In this document: positions 1 through 9,871 of the stretch, one piece after another | Position numbering within the stretch: the first letter of the stretch is position 1 | Layout: the number at the start of each line of letters is the position of its first letter | Assembly: GCA_019509685.1 (NCBI GenBank) | Contig: JAEKLU010000124.1 | Location: forward strand, 1-12,450 | DNA length: 12,450 nt | Direction: 5' to 3' | Source: Mesorhizobium sp. | GTDB taxonomy: Bacteria; Pseudomonadota; Alphaproteobacteria; Rhizobiales; Rhizobiaceae | Notes under the pieces: model-generated | Databases searched by the model: none | The model's input: the letters and a program-made list of their open reading frames with translations, nothing else | Told to the model about the DNA's origin: nothing | Made by a program: the position numbers and the translations under genes

Positions 1-506
1 TGCACAACTGGCTGGACATGGCGCGCGAGCGCATCGCCTTCCAGGGCCTGCCGGCGCGCATCTGCTGGGTCGGCCTTGGCGACCGCCACCGCCTCGGCCT
101 AGCCTTCAACGAGATGGTGGCCAAGGGCGAGCTCAAGGCGCCGGTCGTCATAGGCCGCGACCACCTCGATTCCGGTTCGGTGGCTTCGCCCAACCGCGAG
201 ACCGAAGCGATGAAGGACGGTTCCGACGCCGTTTCCGACTGGCCGCTGCTCAACGCGCTGCTCAACACGGCGTCAGGCGCCACCTGGGTGTCGCTGCATC
301 ACGGCGGCGGCGTCGGCATGGGCTTCTCGCAGCATGCCGGCATGGTCATCGTCGCCGATGGCACACCGGAAGCGGCCAAACGCCTGGAGCGGGTACTGTG
401 GAACGACCCGGCGACCGGTGTCATGCGCCACGCCGATGCCGGCTACGACATTGCTATCGAATGCGCCAAGGAGCACCAGCTCAACCTGCCCGGCATTCTC
501 GGGTGA
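1..506 (+). CDS. hutU: Urocanate hydratase (urocanase), 3' part only
   Basis: This is the C-terminal part of urocanase, the cytoplasmic NAD+-dependent enzyme that hydrates urocanate to 4-imidazolone-5-propanoate, the second step of histidine degradation. The reading frame is already open at position 3 and stops with TGA at 504-506, so 167 codons are visible; the family is about 555 residues, so roughly 390 residues lie upstream of the window. The signature [10 protein letters not shown] is encoded at 39-68, and its cysteine codon (63-65) is the conserved active-site cysteine of the family. The run [15 protein letters not shown] at about 297-341, near the C-terminus, is also diagnostic. The ATG at 18 is internal and is not the start. 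hutD follows after nine bases, which suggests one transcript. The identification is close to certain; only the 5' end is missing. Confidence 0.97.
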   Translation, partial: HNWLDMARERIAFQGLPARICWVGLGDRHRLGLAFNEMVAKGELKAPVVIGRDHLDSGSVASPNRETEAMKDGSDAVSDWPLLNALLNTASGATWVSLHHGGGVGMGFSQHAGMVIVADGTPEAAKRLERVLWNDPATGVMRHADAGYDIAIECAKEHQLNLPGILG

Positions 507-515
507 CAGGCTGAA

Positions 516-1106
516 ATGATGCGCATCCTTCGTGCCGCCGGATACCGCGTCATGCCGTGGAAGAATGGCGGTGGCACGACCACCGAGATCGCCGTTTCGC
601 CCGAAGCCGCCGGCCTCGACGATTTCGACTGGCGTATCTCCATAGCCCGCGTCGAGACCAGCGGACCGTTCTCGAGCTTTGCCGGCATCGACCGCACGCT
701 TGCGGTGCTGGAGGGGGAGGGGATCGTGCTCGATATTGCCGGTCAGCCGCCTGAGCGATTGACGTCGGCCTCGGCGCCGCTTGCTTTTCCGGGCGACGTG
801 CCGACCAGCGCTGCGCTGATCGGCGGCCCGATCACCGACCTCAATGTCATGACGCGTCGGGGGCACATCTCTCACACGGTCGAGCGGCTGCCGCTGTCCG
901 GCGAGATTCGCATTGCACCGACCGCCGGCACCACGCTTCTTCTCCCGCTCGGCTCCGCGGTGAAGCTTCTCACGGACGCCGAATCGAGCCTGGAGCCGCT
1001 CGATACGCTGATTGTCGGCCCCCATGGTCCGCATTTGCGGCTTCAGCCCGATGGTCAGGGGCTGCTGTTCGTGATCCAGCTCCACCGGGCTGCCGCCAAC
1101 CATTAA
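516..1106 (+). CDS. hutD: HutD family protein (cupin-like histidine-utilisation accessory protein)
   Basis: This encodes a 196-residue protein of the HutD family, small cupin-fold cytoplasmic proteins found in hut operons. In Pseudomonas, HutD has been proposed to limit hut flux, perhaps by binding N-formylglutamate; that role is family knowledge and is not shown here. Visible hallmarks are MPWKNGGGTTTEIAV (residues 13-27), DWRISIARVETSGPFSSF (38-55), then G-I-D-R-T-L-A-V-L-E-G (57-67), and a later block with FPGD (91-94), GGP (103-105) and DLNVMTRRG (108-116). Length and motif order are normal for the family. The ATG at 516 lies nine bases after the hutU stop; a second ATG follows at once (519) and either could start translation. 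No strong Shine-Dalgarno sequence precedes it, so coupling to hutU translation is plausible. The stop is TAA at 1104-1106. Confidence 0.92.
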   Translation: MMRILRAAGYRVMPWKNGGGTTTEIAVSPEAAGLDDFDWRISIARVETSGPFSSFAGIDRTLAVLEGEGIVLDIAGQPPERLTSASAPLAFPGDVPTSAALIGGPITDLNVMTRRGHISHTVERLPLSGEIRIAPTAGTTLLLPLGSAVKLLTDAESSLEPLDTLIVGPHGPHLRLQPDGQGLLFVIQLHRAAANH

Positions 1107-1133
1107 CGGCTGTTGCCAAACATGATCGCGGCG

Positions 1134-1151
1134 CGGGCGAAATATCGCCCG
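1134..1151 (+). terminator. Weak hairpin after hutD, possible terminator
   Basis: A 7-bp perfect stem (CGGGCGA at 1134-1140 and TCGCCCG at 1145-1151) closes a 4-base loop, 28 bases beyond the hutD stop. No T-run follows, so it does not meet the full criteria for a Rho-independent terminator. Its place at the end of the hut cluster makes a termination or 3'-end stabilising role reasonable, but this is inference. Confidence 0.3.
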
Positions 1152-1301
1152 GCCCCTTGCATGTATCACGAAAAAGCCCGAATCCTTGCCCTGATCCAAC
1201 CGGGGGCGGAGAGCGAGGGGCGTTCGCCCACGAGCTGTCGAAAGGGCATGCCCCCTGTCATGCTGCGCACAACAAACTTTCGGCCGAACCTGTCATGCAA
1301 C

Positions 1302-1321
1302 CAATTGCAATTGAACCGGTT
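1302..1321. promoter_or_regulatory. Two abutting perfect palindromes upstream of ndvB, possible operator
   Basis: CAATTGCAATTG (1302-1313) is a perfect 12-base palindrome built from two copies of CAATTG, and it is directly followed by the perfect 8-base palindrome AACCGGTT (1314-1321). They lie 58-77 bases before the ndvB ATG, where an operator or upstream promoter element would sit. AACCGGTT resembles the core half-site pair of LacI-family operators. I could not fit a convincing -35/-10 pair next to it. The symmetry is seen directly; the regulatory role is inferred. The rest of the 1107-1378 gap shows only small GC-rich inverted repeats (for example GGGCATGCCC at 1244-1253) and no credible gene. 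Confidence 0.3.
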
Positions 1322-1378
1322 TTAGGGACATTGCCGTGGCGGTGACGCCGCGCTGCGCCCCGCTTTACGGAATTTTCA

Positions 1379-4300
1379 ATGAACATTCAGACGAACCCCA
1401 CCAAGATCGAACAGTCGAGCGCCGGCTTCCCGGAAATTACGGAAGCGCCGATACGCTCCAATTTCCTGCCTGAGGACCGGCTGCGCGCCATGGGCGTTGG
1501 CCTTGCCAAAGGCGAGGTCAAGGACCTGTTTGGCCTGGCGCCGTTCGAATTCCAGGCCCGCATCCGCGACAGCGCCAAGAAGATCCTCGAAGTCTACCGC
1601 TCGACCAACGCCGCCCAGGCCAAGGGCGAGACCATCACGCCGGCAGCGCAATGGCTGCTCGACAACAATTATCTGGTCGAGGAGACCATCTTCCAGGTCA
1701 AGCGCGACCTGCCGCGCCGTTTCTACCGGCAATTGCCGACATTGACGCTTGGCGACGGCACCGTCCTGCCGCGCGCCTTCGTCGTTGCCTGGAGCTATGT
1801 CGAGCATTCCGACAGCTCGGTCTCGGCCAATATGTTCAAGGCCATCGTCGAAGGTTTCCAGTCGATCGAACCGATGAAGATCGGCGAGCTCTGGGCGCTG
1901 CCTTCGCTGCTGCGATTCGTGCTGATCGAGAACCTGCGCCGTATCGCCGTGCGCGTCGAGCGCACCCGGCAGATGCGCCATATAGCCAACGACGTCGCCG
2001 ACAAGGTGCTGGCGACTGACGACAATGCCGACCGGACAAAAATCCTGTCGAACTTCAGCGCGCATGCGCAGGACACCACGTTCGCCACCCAGTTGCTCTA
2101 TCGCCTGCGCGACGGATCGCAGAATGCCGGCCGAGCGCTGGAATGGCTGGAGGGCGAGCTCGAAAAGACCGGCTCCGACGCCGAGGAGATCATCATCTCC
2201 GAGCATCAGACGCTGTCGAGCGGCAACGTCACCACCGGCAACATCATCCGCGGCCTGCGCCTCATCAACGACGTCGACTGGACGGTCTGGTTCGAAGGCG
2301 TCAGCCGCACCGACGCGTTGCTGCGTAACAAGACCGATTTCGCCGCCCTCGATTTCTTTTCGCGCGACCAGTACCGCACCGCGATCGAACAGATGGCGCG
2401 GCGCTCGGATCTTTCCGAATACCGCGTTGCCGAAAAGGCGATCGAACTCGCCGGCCATCTTCCCGGCATCACCGATGCGTCCGGCGTGCCGGAGACCGCC
2501 GATCCTGCCGTGCACACCGATGTCGGCTTCTTCCTCATCGGCCCGCGCCGGCCGGAACTGGAAAAGGCGATCGGCTACCGGCCGCCCTTCTATGTCACCT
2601 TCAAGCGCGCCTTCGCCGCAACCGGCTGGCTGGGCATCGTCGTGCCGGTCTTCCTGCTGACGGTGCTGCTGCTGTTCCTGGCCGGGCGGGCGCTCGGCAA
2701 TCTCGGCCTGTCGGTCGAATCGATCACGCTGATGCTGGCGCTGTTTGCGGTGCCCGCCAGCGAAGGCGCGCTGGCCTTCTTCAATACGGTGGTGGCGCTG
2801 TTCCTGAAACCCACCCGGCTTGTCGGCTACGATTACAACAAGAACGGCATTCCCGATGAGGCGCGCACCCTGGTCGTGGTGCCGTCACTGATCGGCTCGC
2901 GCGACGACGTCGAGGAAAACATCCGCAACATCGAGGTGCATCACCTCGCCAACACGGCCGCAGAGATCCACTTCGCCTTGTTGTCCGACTGGCCGGATTC
3001 CAAGACCGAGATCGACGCCGCCGATATCGAGATCCTGCAATATGCCCGCGACGAGATCGCCAGGCTCAACGCCCGCTACCCGTCGCAAGGCGCGCCGTAC
3101 CTGCGCGGCGACAGCGACACCACCTTCCTGCCGCTCGATGTGCCGCTGCCGGAGAAGGTCGTCTATGTGATGACGCTGGACGCCGACACGCGCACCACGC
3201 GCGATGCGGTTTCGAGCCTGGTCGGAAAGCTGGCGCATCCCCTCAACCGCCCGCATTTCGATCCGGTGAAGCGCGTCGTCACCGCCGGCTACACCATCCT
3301 CCAGCCGCGCATCACCGCCTCGCTCACCAGCGGCGACGACGCCTCCTTCTTCCAGCGCGTCTTCTCGGCCAATCGCGGCCTCGACCCTTACGTCTTCGCC
3401 GTGTCGGACCTCTATCAGGACGTCTTCGGCGACGGCTCCTTCACCGGCAAGGGCCTCTATCACGTCGACGCCTTCGAGGCGGCGCTGAAGGACCGCATCG
3501 ACGAAAACACCGTGCTCAGCCACGATCTGCTCGAAGGCGCGCTCGCGCGCGCCGCCCTGGTCACCGATGTCGAGCTGGTCGAGGACTATCCGACCCGCTA
3601 CTCGGTCGACGCCTCGCGTCATCATCGCTGGGCGCGCGGCGACTGGCAGCTGCTCGGCTTCATTTTCGATCCGCGCTCGGGCGTTCCGGCGCTGTCGCGC
3701 TGGAAGATGGTCGACAATCTTCGCCGCTCGATCACCCCGATCTTCTGGGTGATGGCTTGTATCGCCGGCTGGACGCTTTTGCCGTTCACCCAGGCAGCGC
3801 AGTGGCAGGCATTGATGATCCTCAGCCTGTTCATGGCGCCGACCTTCGACATCGTGAACGGCATCCTGCCCAAGAGCGGCGACCAGACGCCGCGCGGCCA
3901 TTTTTCCGCCCTTGCGCGCGACACCGTCTTCGGCACGGCGCTCGTGGCGCTGAAGGTGCTGCTGATGGCGCATCTCGCCTGGATGATGGGCGATGCCATC
4001 GTGCGCACGATCTACCGGCTTTTCGTCAGCCGCCAGAACCTTCTGGAATGGCGCACCGCCTCGCAGGCCGCCAAGAGCGGCAACGATCTCGGCGCCTATT
4101 ACGGCATGATGTATGGCGCCGTGATCATCGGCGTCGTTGGCCTCGCCATTCCGGTGCTGGCCGATTCGACCGGCGCATTCGTTGCCTTCTTCTTCGCGAT
4201 CTTCTGGATCGGCTCGCCGGCGGTCGCCTGCTGGATCAGCCGCTCGGCCGAGACCGAGGACAGGCTGCGCATCTCGGCCGCCGACATCCATGCGCTGCGC

Positions 4301-7300
4301 ACCGTGGCGCGCCGCACCTGGCATTATTTCGAGACCTTCGTCACACCCGAGCAGCACCATCTGCCGCCGGACAATTTCCAGGAAAGCCCGGCGCCGGTTG
4401 TGGCGCCGCGCACCTCGCCGACCAATATCGGCGTCTACCTGCTGTCGGTGGTGTCGGCGCGCGATTTCGGCTGGATCAGCCTGTCGGACGCCATCACCCG
4501 CATCGACGCCACGATGACGACGATCGAGAACATGCCGCGCGATCGTGGCCATCTCTACAATTGGTATGACACCACGACGCTGAAGCCGCTCTATCCGCTC
4601 TATATCTCGGCGGTCGACAGCGGCAATCTCGCCGGCCATCTCGTTGCCGTGGCGGCTTCCTGCGCCGAATGGGCGGAAGCGCCCTCCGTCCATCTGCAGG
4701 GCGATTTCGAAGGCATCCTCGACACCGTCACCATCCTCGACGAAAGCCTGGATGAACTGCCCGACGACCGCCGGCAGCTCAGGCCGCTGCGCCAGCGGCT
4801 CGCCGATCGCCTCGACGGCATGCGCCGCGCTGTGGCGACCATCAAGGCGCAGCCCGAGATGGCGTCGATCCGCACCATCAATCTTGCCGTGCTCGCCGGC
4901 GAGATCCGCAAGCTCGCCACGGCCATCCATACCGAGGCGGCATCGCCCAAGAGCGACGTCATCGCCGACTGGTCGGAGCGGCTGGAGGCGACCTGCGAAG
5001 CCCATGTGCACGATTCGCACAATGACGAGAGCGCGGTCTCGGCGCTGCGCGCCAAGCTGCTCGCCTTGCGCGAGCGCTGCCGCCGCTATGCCTTCGAGAT
5101 GGATTTCTCCTTCCTGATGCGCCAGGAGCGTAAGCTCTTGTCGATCGGCTACCGGGTCGAGGACCGCCAGCTCGACGAGAGCTGCTACGACCTGCTCGCT
5201 TCGGAAGCGCGTCTCACCAGCCTGTTCGCCATCGCCAAGGGCGACCTGCCGACCGAGCATTGGTTCCGCCTCGGACGCCCGATCGTCGAGATCGGCTTCC
5301 AGGGCGCGCTGATGTCCTGGTCAGGCTCGATGTTCGAGTATCTGATGCCGCCGCTGGTGATGAAGGAGCCGCAGGGTTCGATCCTCAACCAGACCAGCAA
5401 GCTCATCATCAAGCGCCAGATCCAGTATGCGCGCTCGAAGAACGTGCCGTGGGGAATTTCGGAAGCGGCCTACAACGCCCGCGACCGCGAGCTCACCTAC
5501 CAGTACACCAACTTCGGCGTGCCCGGCCTCGGCCTGAAGCGCGGTCTTGGCCAGAACACGGTGATCGCGCCCTATGCGACGATCCTGGCCGCGCAGTTCA
5601 GCCCGCGCGAGGCGGTGCAGAACCTGAAGCGGCTGCGCTCGATCGGCGCGCTCGGCCGTCACGGCTTCTACGACGCGGTCGATTTCACGCCGCAGCGCGT
5701 GCCGGAAGGCACCGACCACGCCGTCGTGCAGAACTACATGGCGCACCATTCCGGCATGTCGATCGCCGCCGTCGCCGACGCCATCTTCGAGGGCCGGCTG
5801 CGCGAGCGCTTCCACAGCGATCCGGTGATCGAATCCGCCGAACTCCTGCTGCAGGAGAAGGCGCCGCGCGACATCCCGACCGCCACCGTCAGGACCGAAG
5901 CCGACGAGCGCGAAAAGGACGAGACCGAGACCGAAAGCCCGGACAGCCGCGTCATCCTCGATCCGATCAAGGCGCTGCGCTCCACCAATGTCATGTCCAA
6001 CGGCCGCTATTCGGTCATGGTCACGGCGACTGGTTCCGGCTACAGCCGCTTCGGCGAGCTTGCCGTGACCCGCTGGCAGCCGGATCCGAGCGAGGACCGG
6101 CTCGGCTCCTACATCTTCCTGCGCGACACCGCGACGGGCGACTGGTGGTCGGCGACCGCCGAGCCCAAGCGCGCCGAGGGCGAGCGCGTCCAGACGCTGT
6201 TTGGCGACGACAAGGCAAGCTTCACCAAGACGGTGGGCTCGCTGCGTTCGGAAGTCGAATGCATGGTGATCTCGGAAGGCAATGGCGAAGGCCGCCGCAT
6301 CACGCTCTACAACGACAGCGCCACCGACCGGTATATCGAGGTGACGTCCTTTGCCGAGCTGGTGCTGGGCAACGAGGTCTCCGACAACGCCCATCCGGCG
6401 TTCTCGAAGATGTTCGTGGAGACCGAGATCGCCGCGAACAACGGAGCGATCTTCGCCACCAGGCGCAAGCGCGACAAGAACGAGCCCGACATCACGATGG
6501 TGCATTTCGTGACCGACCCGGCGGGTCCTTCGCGCGATGCCGAGGCCGAGACCGACCGGCGGGCTTTTATCGGTCGTGGCCGCACCATTGCCGATGCCGT
6601 CGCTTTCGACCCCGGCGTCAGGTTGCCCGGCAATCAAGGCTTTACGCTTGACCCGATCGCGGCGTTGCGTCGCCAGGTGCGCGTGCCGGCCAACAAGAAG
6701 ATCTCGCTGACCTTCTGGACGGCCGTCGGCGCCAACCGTGAAGAACTCGACGAGGCGATCGCTCGCCTCGACCACCAGGAGAGCTTTGCCCGCCAGGCGA
6801 TGCTTGCCTGGACGCGCAGCCAGGTGCAGACGCGCCATCTGGGCCTGAGCCTCACCGACGCCGCCAATGTGCAGAAGCTGGCGCGCTATCTGATCTATCC
6901 CGATCCGTTCCTGCGCCTGCCGGCGGAGTCCATCGCATCGGGCCTCGGCCGCCAGTCGAGCCTCTGGCCGACCAGCATTTCGGGTGATTTCCCGATCTTC
7001 CTCGTGCGCATAGGCGACGTCGCCGATCTCGAGATCGTCGCCCAGGCGCTGCGCTTCCAGGAATATATGCGTGCCCGCGGCATGATGATCGACTTCGTCG
7101 TCGTCAACGAGCAGGCGTCTTCCTACGTGCAGGACCTGCAGCGCGCGGTGGAGACGCTGTGCGAGAACAGCCGCCTGCGCGGCCGCGAGCTTGGCCCCCG
7201 CCAGCACATCTTCGCGGTGCGCCGCGACCTGATGGACGAGCCGACCTACAAGACCTTGCTGTCGGTGGCGCGCGTCGTGCTGCACACCCGCAACGGCACG

Positions 7301-9859
7301 ATCTTCGATCAGCTCGAACGCGCCGATACGGCAGCGCTCCAGGCGCGCGACGCGATTCCGCAGGCCGAAGGCGGCCTGCCGCGCGAACCCGTTCCGCCAC
7401 CGCCCTTGCCGACGCCGGCAAGCCAGGCTGGAAAAGACATCGCCGCCGACGGCAGCGGCCTCAGCCTGTGGAACGGCTTTGGCGGCTTCGACGGCGACGG
7501 CCGCCACTATGTGACGCGGCTGACCGGGCGGCGCTCGACGCCGCAGCCCTGGATCAACGTCATCGCCAACGCTTCGTTCGGCTTCCACGTCTCGGCCGAA
7601 GGCGCCGGCTTCACCTGGAGCCGCAACAGCCGTGACTATCAGCTGACGCCATGGTCGAACGACCCGGTGTCGAACCGGCCGGGCGAGGGCTTCTATATTT
7701 TCGATCAGGCCAGCGGCAAGGCGTTCTCGCCGATGGCGGCGACGGTACGCGATCCTTCGATGACCTACGAGACCTGGCATGGCCAGGGCTTTTCGACCTT
7801 CCGCTCGAAGCGCGGTCCGCTGTCGATGGACCTGACCCAGGTGGTCGATGCCACCGACCCGGTTAAGATCACCCGGCTGCGCATCCAGAACAACGGCTCC
7901 GTGCCGGTTAAGCTGCGCGTCTATGCCTATGCCGAATGGGTGCTGGGCGGCCACCGCTCGCGCACTGCGGCGACCATCGTGCCGTCGCGCGACGCGGCCA
8001 CCGGCGCGCTCCTGGCGCAGAACCCCTACGGGCTCGACTTCGGCGAGCGCGTGGCCTTCCTCGGGGCGGCCCACCCCGTGCATTCGGTGACCGCCGACCG
8101 CTCGGAGTTCATCGGCAGGCACGGCACGACGGAATATCCGCAGGCGGTCCTCGGCGGCCTTGTGCTCTCCGGCCGTATCGAGGCCGGCGACGACCCGTGC
8201 GCCGTGGTTGCCAGCGATGTCGAGATCCCCGCCGGCGGCGACGTCACGCTGCTCTGGCTGCTTGGCGACGCGGCGACGCCGGCCGAGGCAAGCGCCCTGG
8301 TGCAGGCGCATCGCGGCAAGGATTTCGACCAGCGGCTGGCCGACAATGAAAAGGCCTGGCGCGGCTTCCTCGACACGATCCAGGTCGAGACGCCCGACGA
8401 GGGGCTGAATGCGATGGTCAACCATTGGCTGCCTTACCAGAGCCTTGCCTGCCGTATCCGCGCGCGCTCGGCCTTCTACCAGGCGAGCGGCGCCTTCGGC
8501 TTCCGCGACCAGTTGCAGGACACGCTCGCCCTTCTGGCGCATGACCCGAAGCTGGCGCATGACCAGATCCTCAACGCCGCGCGCCGGCAGTTCCCGGAAG
8601 GCGATGTGCAGCATTGGTGGCTGCCGCGCACCGATGCCGGCGTGCGCACCATGATCTCCGACGATGTGGTGTGGCTGGCCCACGCCACCGCCCGCTACAT
8701 CGAGGTGACCGGCGACGCTTCGATCCTCAAGGAGCAGATACCCTTCATCGACGGGCAGCAGCTTGGCGAGGGCGAGCATGACGCCTTCTTCACGCCCGAG
8801 ATCACCAAGACCACCGCTTCGCTCTACGACCACTGCGCGCGGGCGCTCGATCTCGCGATCAAGCGCAGCAGCCCGGCCGGCCTGCCGCTGATGCTCGGCG
8901 GCGACTGGAACGACGGCATGAACCGCGTCGGCGAAGGCGGCAAGGGCGAGAGCGTGTGGCTGGGCTGGTTCCTGCTCAAGACGCTTACCGACTTCGCGCC
9001 GGTGGCCAAGGGCCAGGGCGACGCCAAGCGCGCGCAGGCCTGGGCCAAGCACGCCGAGGCGCTCAAGCGGGCGCTGGAAAGCACGGCCTGGGACGGCCAG
9101 TGGTACCGGCGCGGCAGCTACGACGACGGCACGCCGCTCGGCTCGCACACCTCCGAGGAGTGCAAGATCGACTCCATCGCCCAGTCCTGGAGCGTGCTGT
9201 CGGGCGAGGGCGATCCGGCCCGCTCGACCACGGCCATGCAGCAGGCGACCGAGATGCTGGTCGACGACGAGCTCCAGATCGTCAAGCTGTTCACGCCGCC
9301 CTTCTCCAAGAGCGAGAAGGACCCGGGCTACATCAAGAGCTACCCGCCGGGCGTGCGCGAGAATGGCGGCCAGTACACCCATGCCGCCACCTGGTTCGTC
9401 ATTGCGCTGGCCGAGATGGGGCGCACCGACGACGCCTATCGCTGCTTCTCGATGCTGAACCCGGTCAACCACGCCTCCGACGAGAAAGCGACCGAGCACT
9501 ACCGCGTCGAGCCTTACGTGGTGGCCGCCGACATCTATGCCGGCGAAGGCAAGGGCGGCCGTGGCGGCTGGACCTGGTATACGGGCTCGGCCGGCTGGCT
9601 CTACCGCGCGGCGGTGGAGGGCATCCTCGGCATCGAGCGGCGTGGCAAGGAGATCACGTTTAAGCCGAAGCTGCCTGGGCACTGGGACGGTTACGCCGCC
9701 ACGCTCAAGATGTTTGGCGGCGAGATCAAGGTTCGTGTCATCCGCGACAAAAAGACCAAGTCGATCTCGCTCGAAGTCAATGGTTTGAAGAAAAAATCGA
9801 CGTCCTTCGAGCCAAAAGCCGGCGACAAGACCGAGGTCATCGTCAGGATTCCGGCATAA
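1379..9859 (+). CDS. ndvB: Cyclic beta-1,2-glucan synthase (NdvB/ChvB/Cgs)
   Basis: This 2826-residue inner-membrane enzyme, normal length for the family, makes cyclic beta-1,2-glucan from UDP-glucose: it self-primes, elongates, trims by phosphorolysis and cyclises. After a soluble N-terminal region (about 1-410), hydrophobic segments lie at about 416-440 and 448-478. The GT84 domain spans about 498-770, with LLSDWPD (534-540), the metal/UDP-binding D601-A-D603, SHDLLEG (714-720) and RHHRW (747-751), a counterpart of the QxxRW motif. More membrane segments follow at about 785-804, 809-830, 849-875 and 907-955. A glycoamylase-like module follows (YNWYD at 1060-1064; core about 1304-1460). Two GH94-type beta-sandwich modules start near 1539 and 2031, parted by a proline-rich linker (about 2003-2013). 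The (alpha/alpha)6 part has GAFGFRDQ (2371-2378), HWWLPR (from 2412) and GDWNDGMN (2508-2515), whose D2512 is the likely general acid. ATG 1379 has a weak ACGGA (1367-1371) before it. The exporter gene ndvA follows 375 bases on. Confidence 0.97.
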   Translation: MNIQTNPTKIEQSSAGFPEITEAPIRSNFLPEDRLRAMGVGLAKGEVKDLFGLAPFEFQARIRDSAKKILEVYRSTNAAQAKGETITPAAQWLLDNNYLVEETIFQVKRDLPRRFYRQLPTLTLGDGTVLPRAFVVAWSYVEHSDSSVSANMFKAIVEGFQSIEPMKIGELWALPSLLRFVLIENLRRIAVRVERTRQMRHIANDVADKVLATDDNADRTKILSNFSAHAQDTTFATQLLYRLRDGSQNAGRALEWLEGELEKTGSDAEEIIISEHQTLSSGNVTTGNIIRGLRLINDVDWTVWFEGVSRTDALLRNKTDFAALDFFSRDQYRTAIEQMARRSDLSEYRVAEKAIELAGHLPGITDASGVPETADPAVHTDVGFFLIGPRRPELEKAIGYRPPFYVTFKRAFAATGWLGIVVPVFLLTVLLLFLAGRALGNLGLSVESITLMLALFAVPASEGALAFFNTVVALFLKPTRLVGYDYNKNGIPDEARTLVVVPSLIGSRDDVEENIRNIEVHHLANTAAEIHFALLSDWPDSKTEIDAADIEILQYARDEIARLNARYPSQGAPYLRGDSDTTFLPLDVPLPEKVVYVMTLDADTRTTRDAVSSLVGKLAHPLNRPHFDPVKRVVTAGYTILQPRITASLTSGDDASFFQRVFSANRGLDPYVFAVSDLYQDVFGDGSFTGKGLYHVDAFEAALKDRIDENTVLSHDLLEGALARAALVTDVELVEDYPTRYSVDASRHHRWARGDWQLLGFIFDPRSGVPALSRWKMVDNLRRSITPIFWVMACIAGWTLLPFTQAAQWQALMILSLFMAPTFDIVNGILPKSGDQTPRGHFSALARDTVFGTALVALKVLLMAHLAWMMGDAIVRTIYRLFVSRQNLLEWRTASQAAKSGNDLGAYYGMMYGAVIIGVVGLAIPVLADSTGAFVAFFFAIFWIGSPAVACWISRSAETEDRLRISAADIHALRTVARRTWHYFETFVTPEQHHLPPDNFQESPAPVVAPRTSPTNIGVYLLSVVSARDFGWISLSDAITRIDATMTTIENMPRDRGHLYNWYDTTTLKPLYPLYISAVDSGNLAGHLVAVAASCAEWAEAPSVHLQGDFEGILDTVTILDESLDELPDDRRQLRPLRQRLADRLDGMRRAVATIKAQPEMASIRTINLAVLAGEIRKLATAIHTEAASPKSDVIADWSERLEATCEAHVHDSHNDESAVSALRAKLLALRERCRRYAFEMDFSFLMRQERKLLSIGYRVEDRQLDESCYDLLASEARLTSLFAIAKGDLPTEHWFRLGRPIVEIGFQGALMSWSGSMFEYLMPPLVMKEPQGSILNQTSKLIIKRQIQYARSKNVPWGISEAAYNARDRELTYQYTNFGVPGLGLKRGLGQNTVIAPYATILAAQFSPREAVQNLKRLRSIGALGRHGFYDAVDFTPQRVPEGTDHAVVQNYMAHHSGMSIAAVADAIFEGRLRERFHSDPVIESAELLLQEKAPRDIPTATVRTEADEREKDETETESPDSRVILDPIKALRSTNVMSNGRYSVMVTATGSGYSRFGELAVTRWQPDPSEDRLGSYIFLRDTATGDWWSATAEPKRAEGERVQTLFGDDKASFTKTVGSLRSEVECMVISEGNGEGRRITLYNDSATDRYIEVTSFAELVLGNEVSDNAHPAFSKMFVETEIAANNGAIFATRRKRDKNEPDITMVHFVTDPAGPSRDAEAETDRRAFIGRGRTIADAVAFDPGVRLPGNQGFTLDPIAALRRQVRVPANKKISLTFWTAVGANREELDEAIARLDHQESFARQAMLAWTRSQVQTRHLGLSLTDAANVQKLARYLIYPDPFLRLPAESIASGLGRQSSLWPTSISGDFPIFLVRIGDVADLEIVAQALRFQEYMRARGMMIDFVVVNEQASSYVQDLQRAVETLCENSRLRGRELGPRQHIFAVRRDLMDEPTYKTLLSVARVVLHTRNGTIFDQLERADTAALQARDAIPQAEGGLPREPVPPPPLPTPASQAGKDIAADGSGLSLWNGFGGFDGDGRHYVTRLTGRRSTPQPWINVIANASFGFHVSAEGAGFTWSRNSRDYQLTPWSNDPVSNRPGEGFYIFDQASGKAFSPMAATVRDPSMTYETWHGQGFSTFRSKRGPLSMDLTQVVDATDPVKITRLRIQNNGSVPVKLRVYAYAEWVLGGHRSRTAATIVPSRDAATGALLAQNPYGLDFGERVAFLGAAHPVHSVTADRSEFIGRHGTTEYPQAVLGGLVLSGRIEAGDDPCAVVASDVEIPAGGDVTLLWLLGDAATPAEASALVQAHRGKDFDQRLADNEKAWRGFLDTIQVETPDEGLNAMVNHWLPYQSLACRIRARSAFYQASGAFGFRDQLQDTLALLAHDPKLAHDQILNAARRQFPEGDVQHWWLPRTDAGVRTMISDDVVWLAHATARYIEVTGDASILKEQIPFIDGQQLGEGEHDAFFTPEITKTTASLYDHCARALDLAIKRSSPAGLPLMLGGDWNDGMNRVGEGGKGESVWLGWFLLKTLTDFAPVAKGQGDAKRAQAWAKHAEALKRALESTAWDGQWYRRGSYDDGTPLGSHTSEECKIDSIAQSWSVLSGEGDPARSTTAMQQATEMLVDDELQIVKLFTPPFSKSEKDPGYIKSYPPGVRENGGQYTHAATWFVIALAEMGRTDDAYRCFSMLNPVNHASDEKATEHYRVEPYVVAADIYAGEGKGGRGGWTWYTGSAGWLYRAAVEGILGIERRGKEITFKPKLPGHWDGYAATLKMFGGEIKVRVIRDKKTKSISLEVNGLKKKSTSFEPKAGDKTEVIVRIPA

Positions 9860-9871
9860 TATCAAAGGTTT

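Noticed and set aside
273..1199. A 308-codon minus-strand frame opposite hutU and hutD
   Set aside because: It overlaps the urocanase signature region and the HutD motifs antisense, has no family motif and has shadow-like composition.
1113..1345. Two small + strand frames (70 and 62 codons) in the hutD-ndvB gap
   Set aside because: They overlap each other in different phases, lack ribosome-binding sites, run through the palindromes at 1302-1321 and have no recognisable motif.
5260..6651. A 463-codon + strand frame overlapping ndvB in another phase
   Set aside because: It is arginine- and alanine-rich with no recognisable domain, and the ndvB frame is conserved throughout the same stretch.
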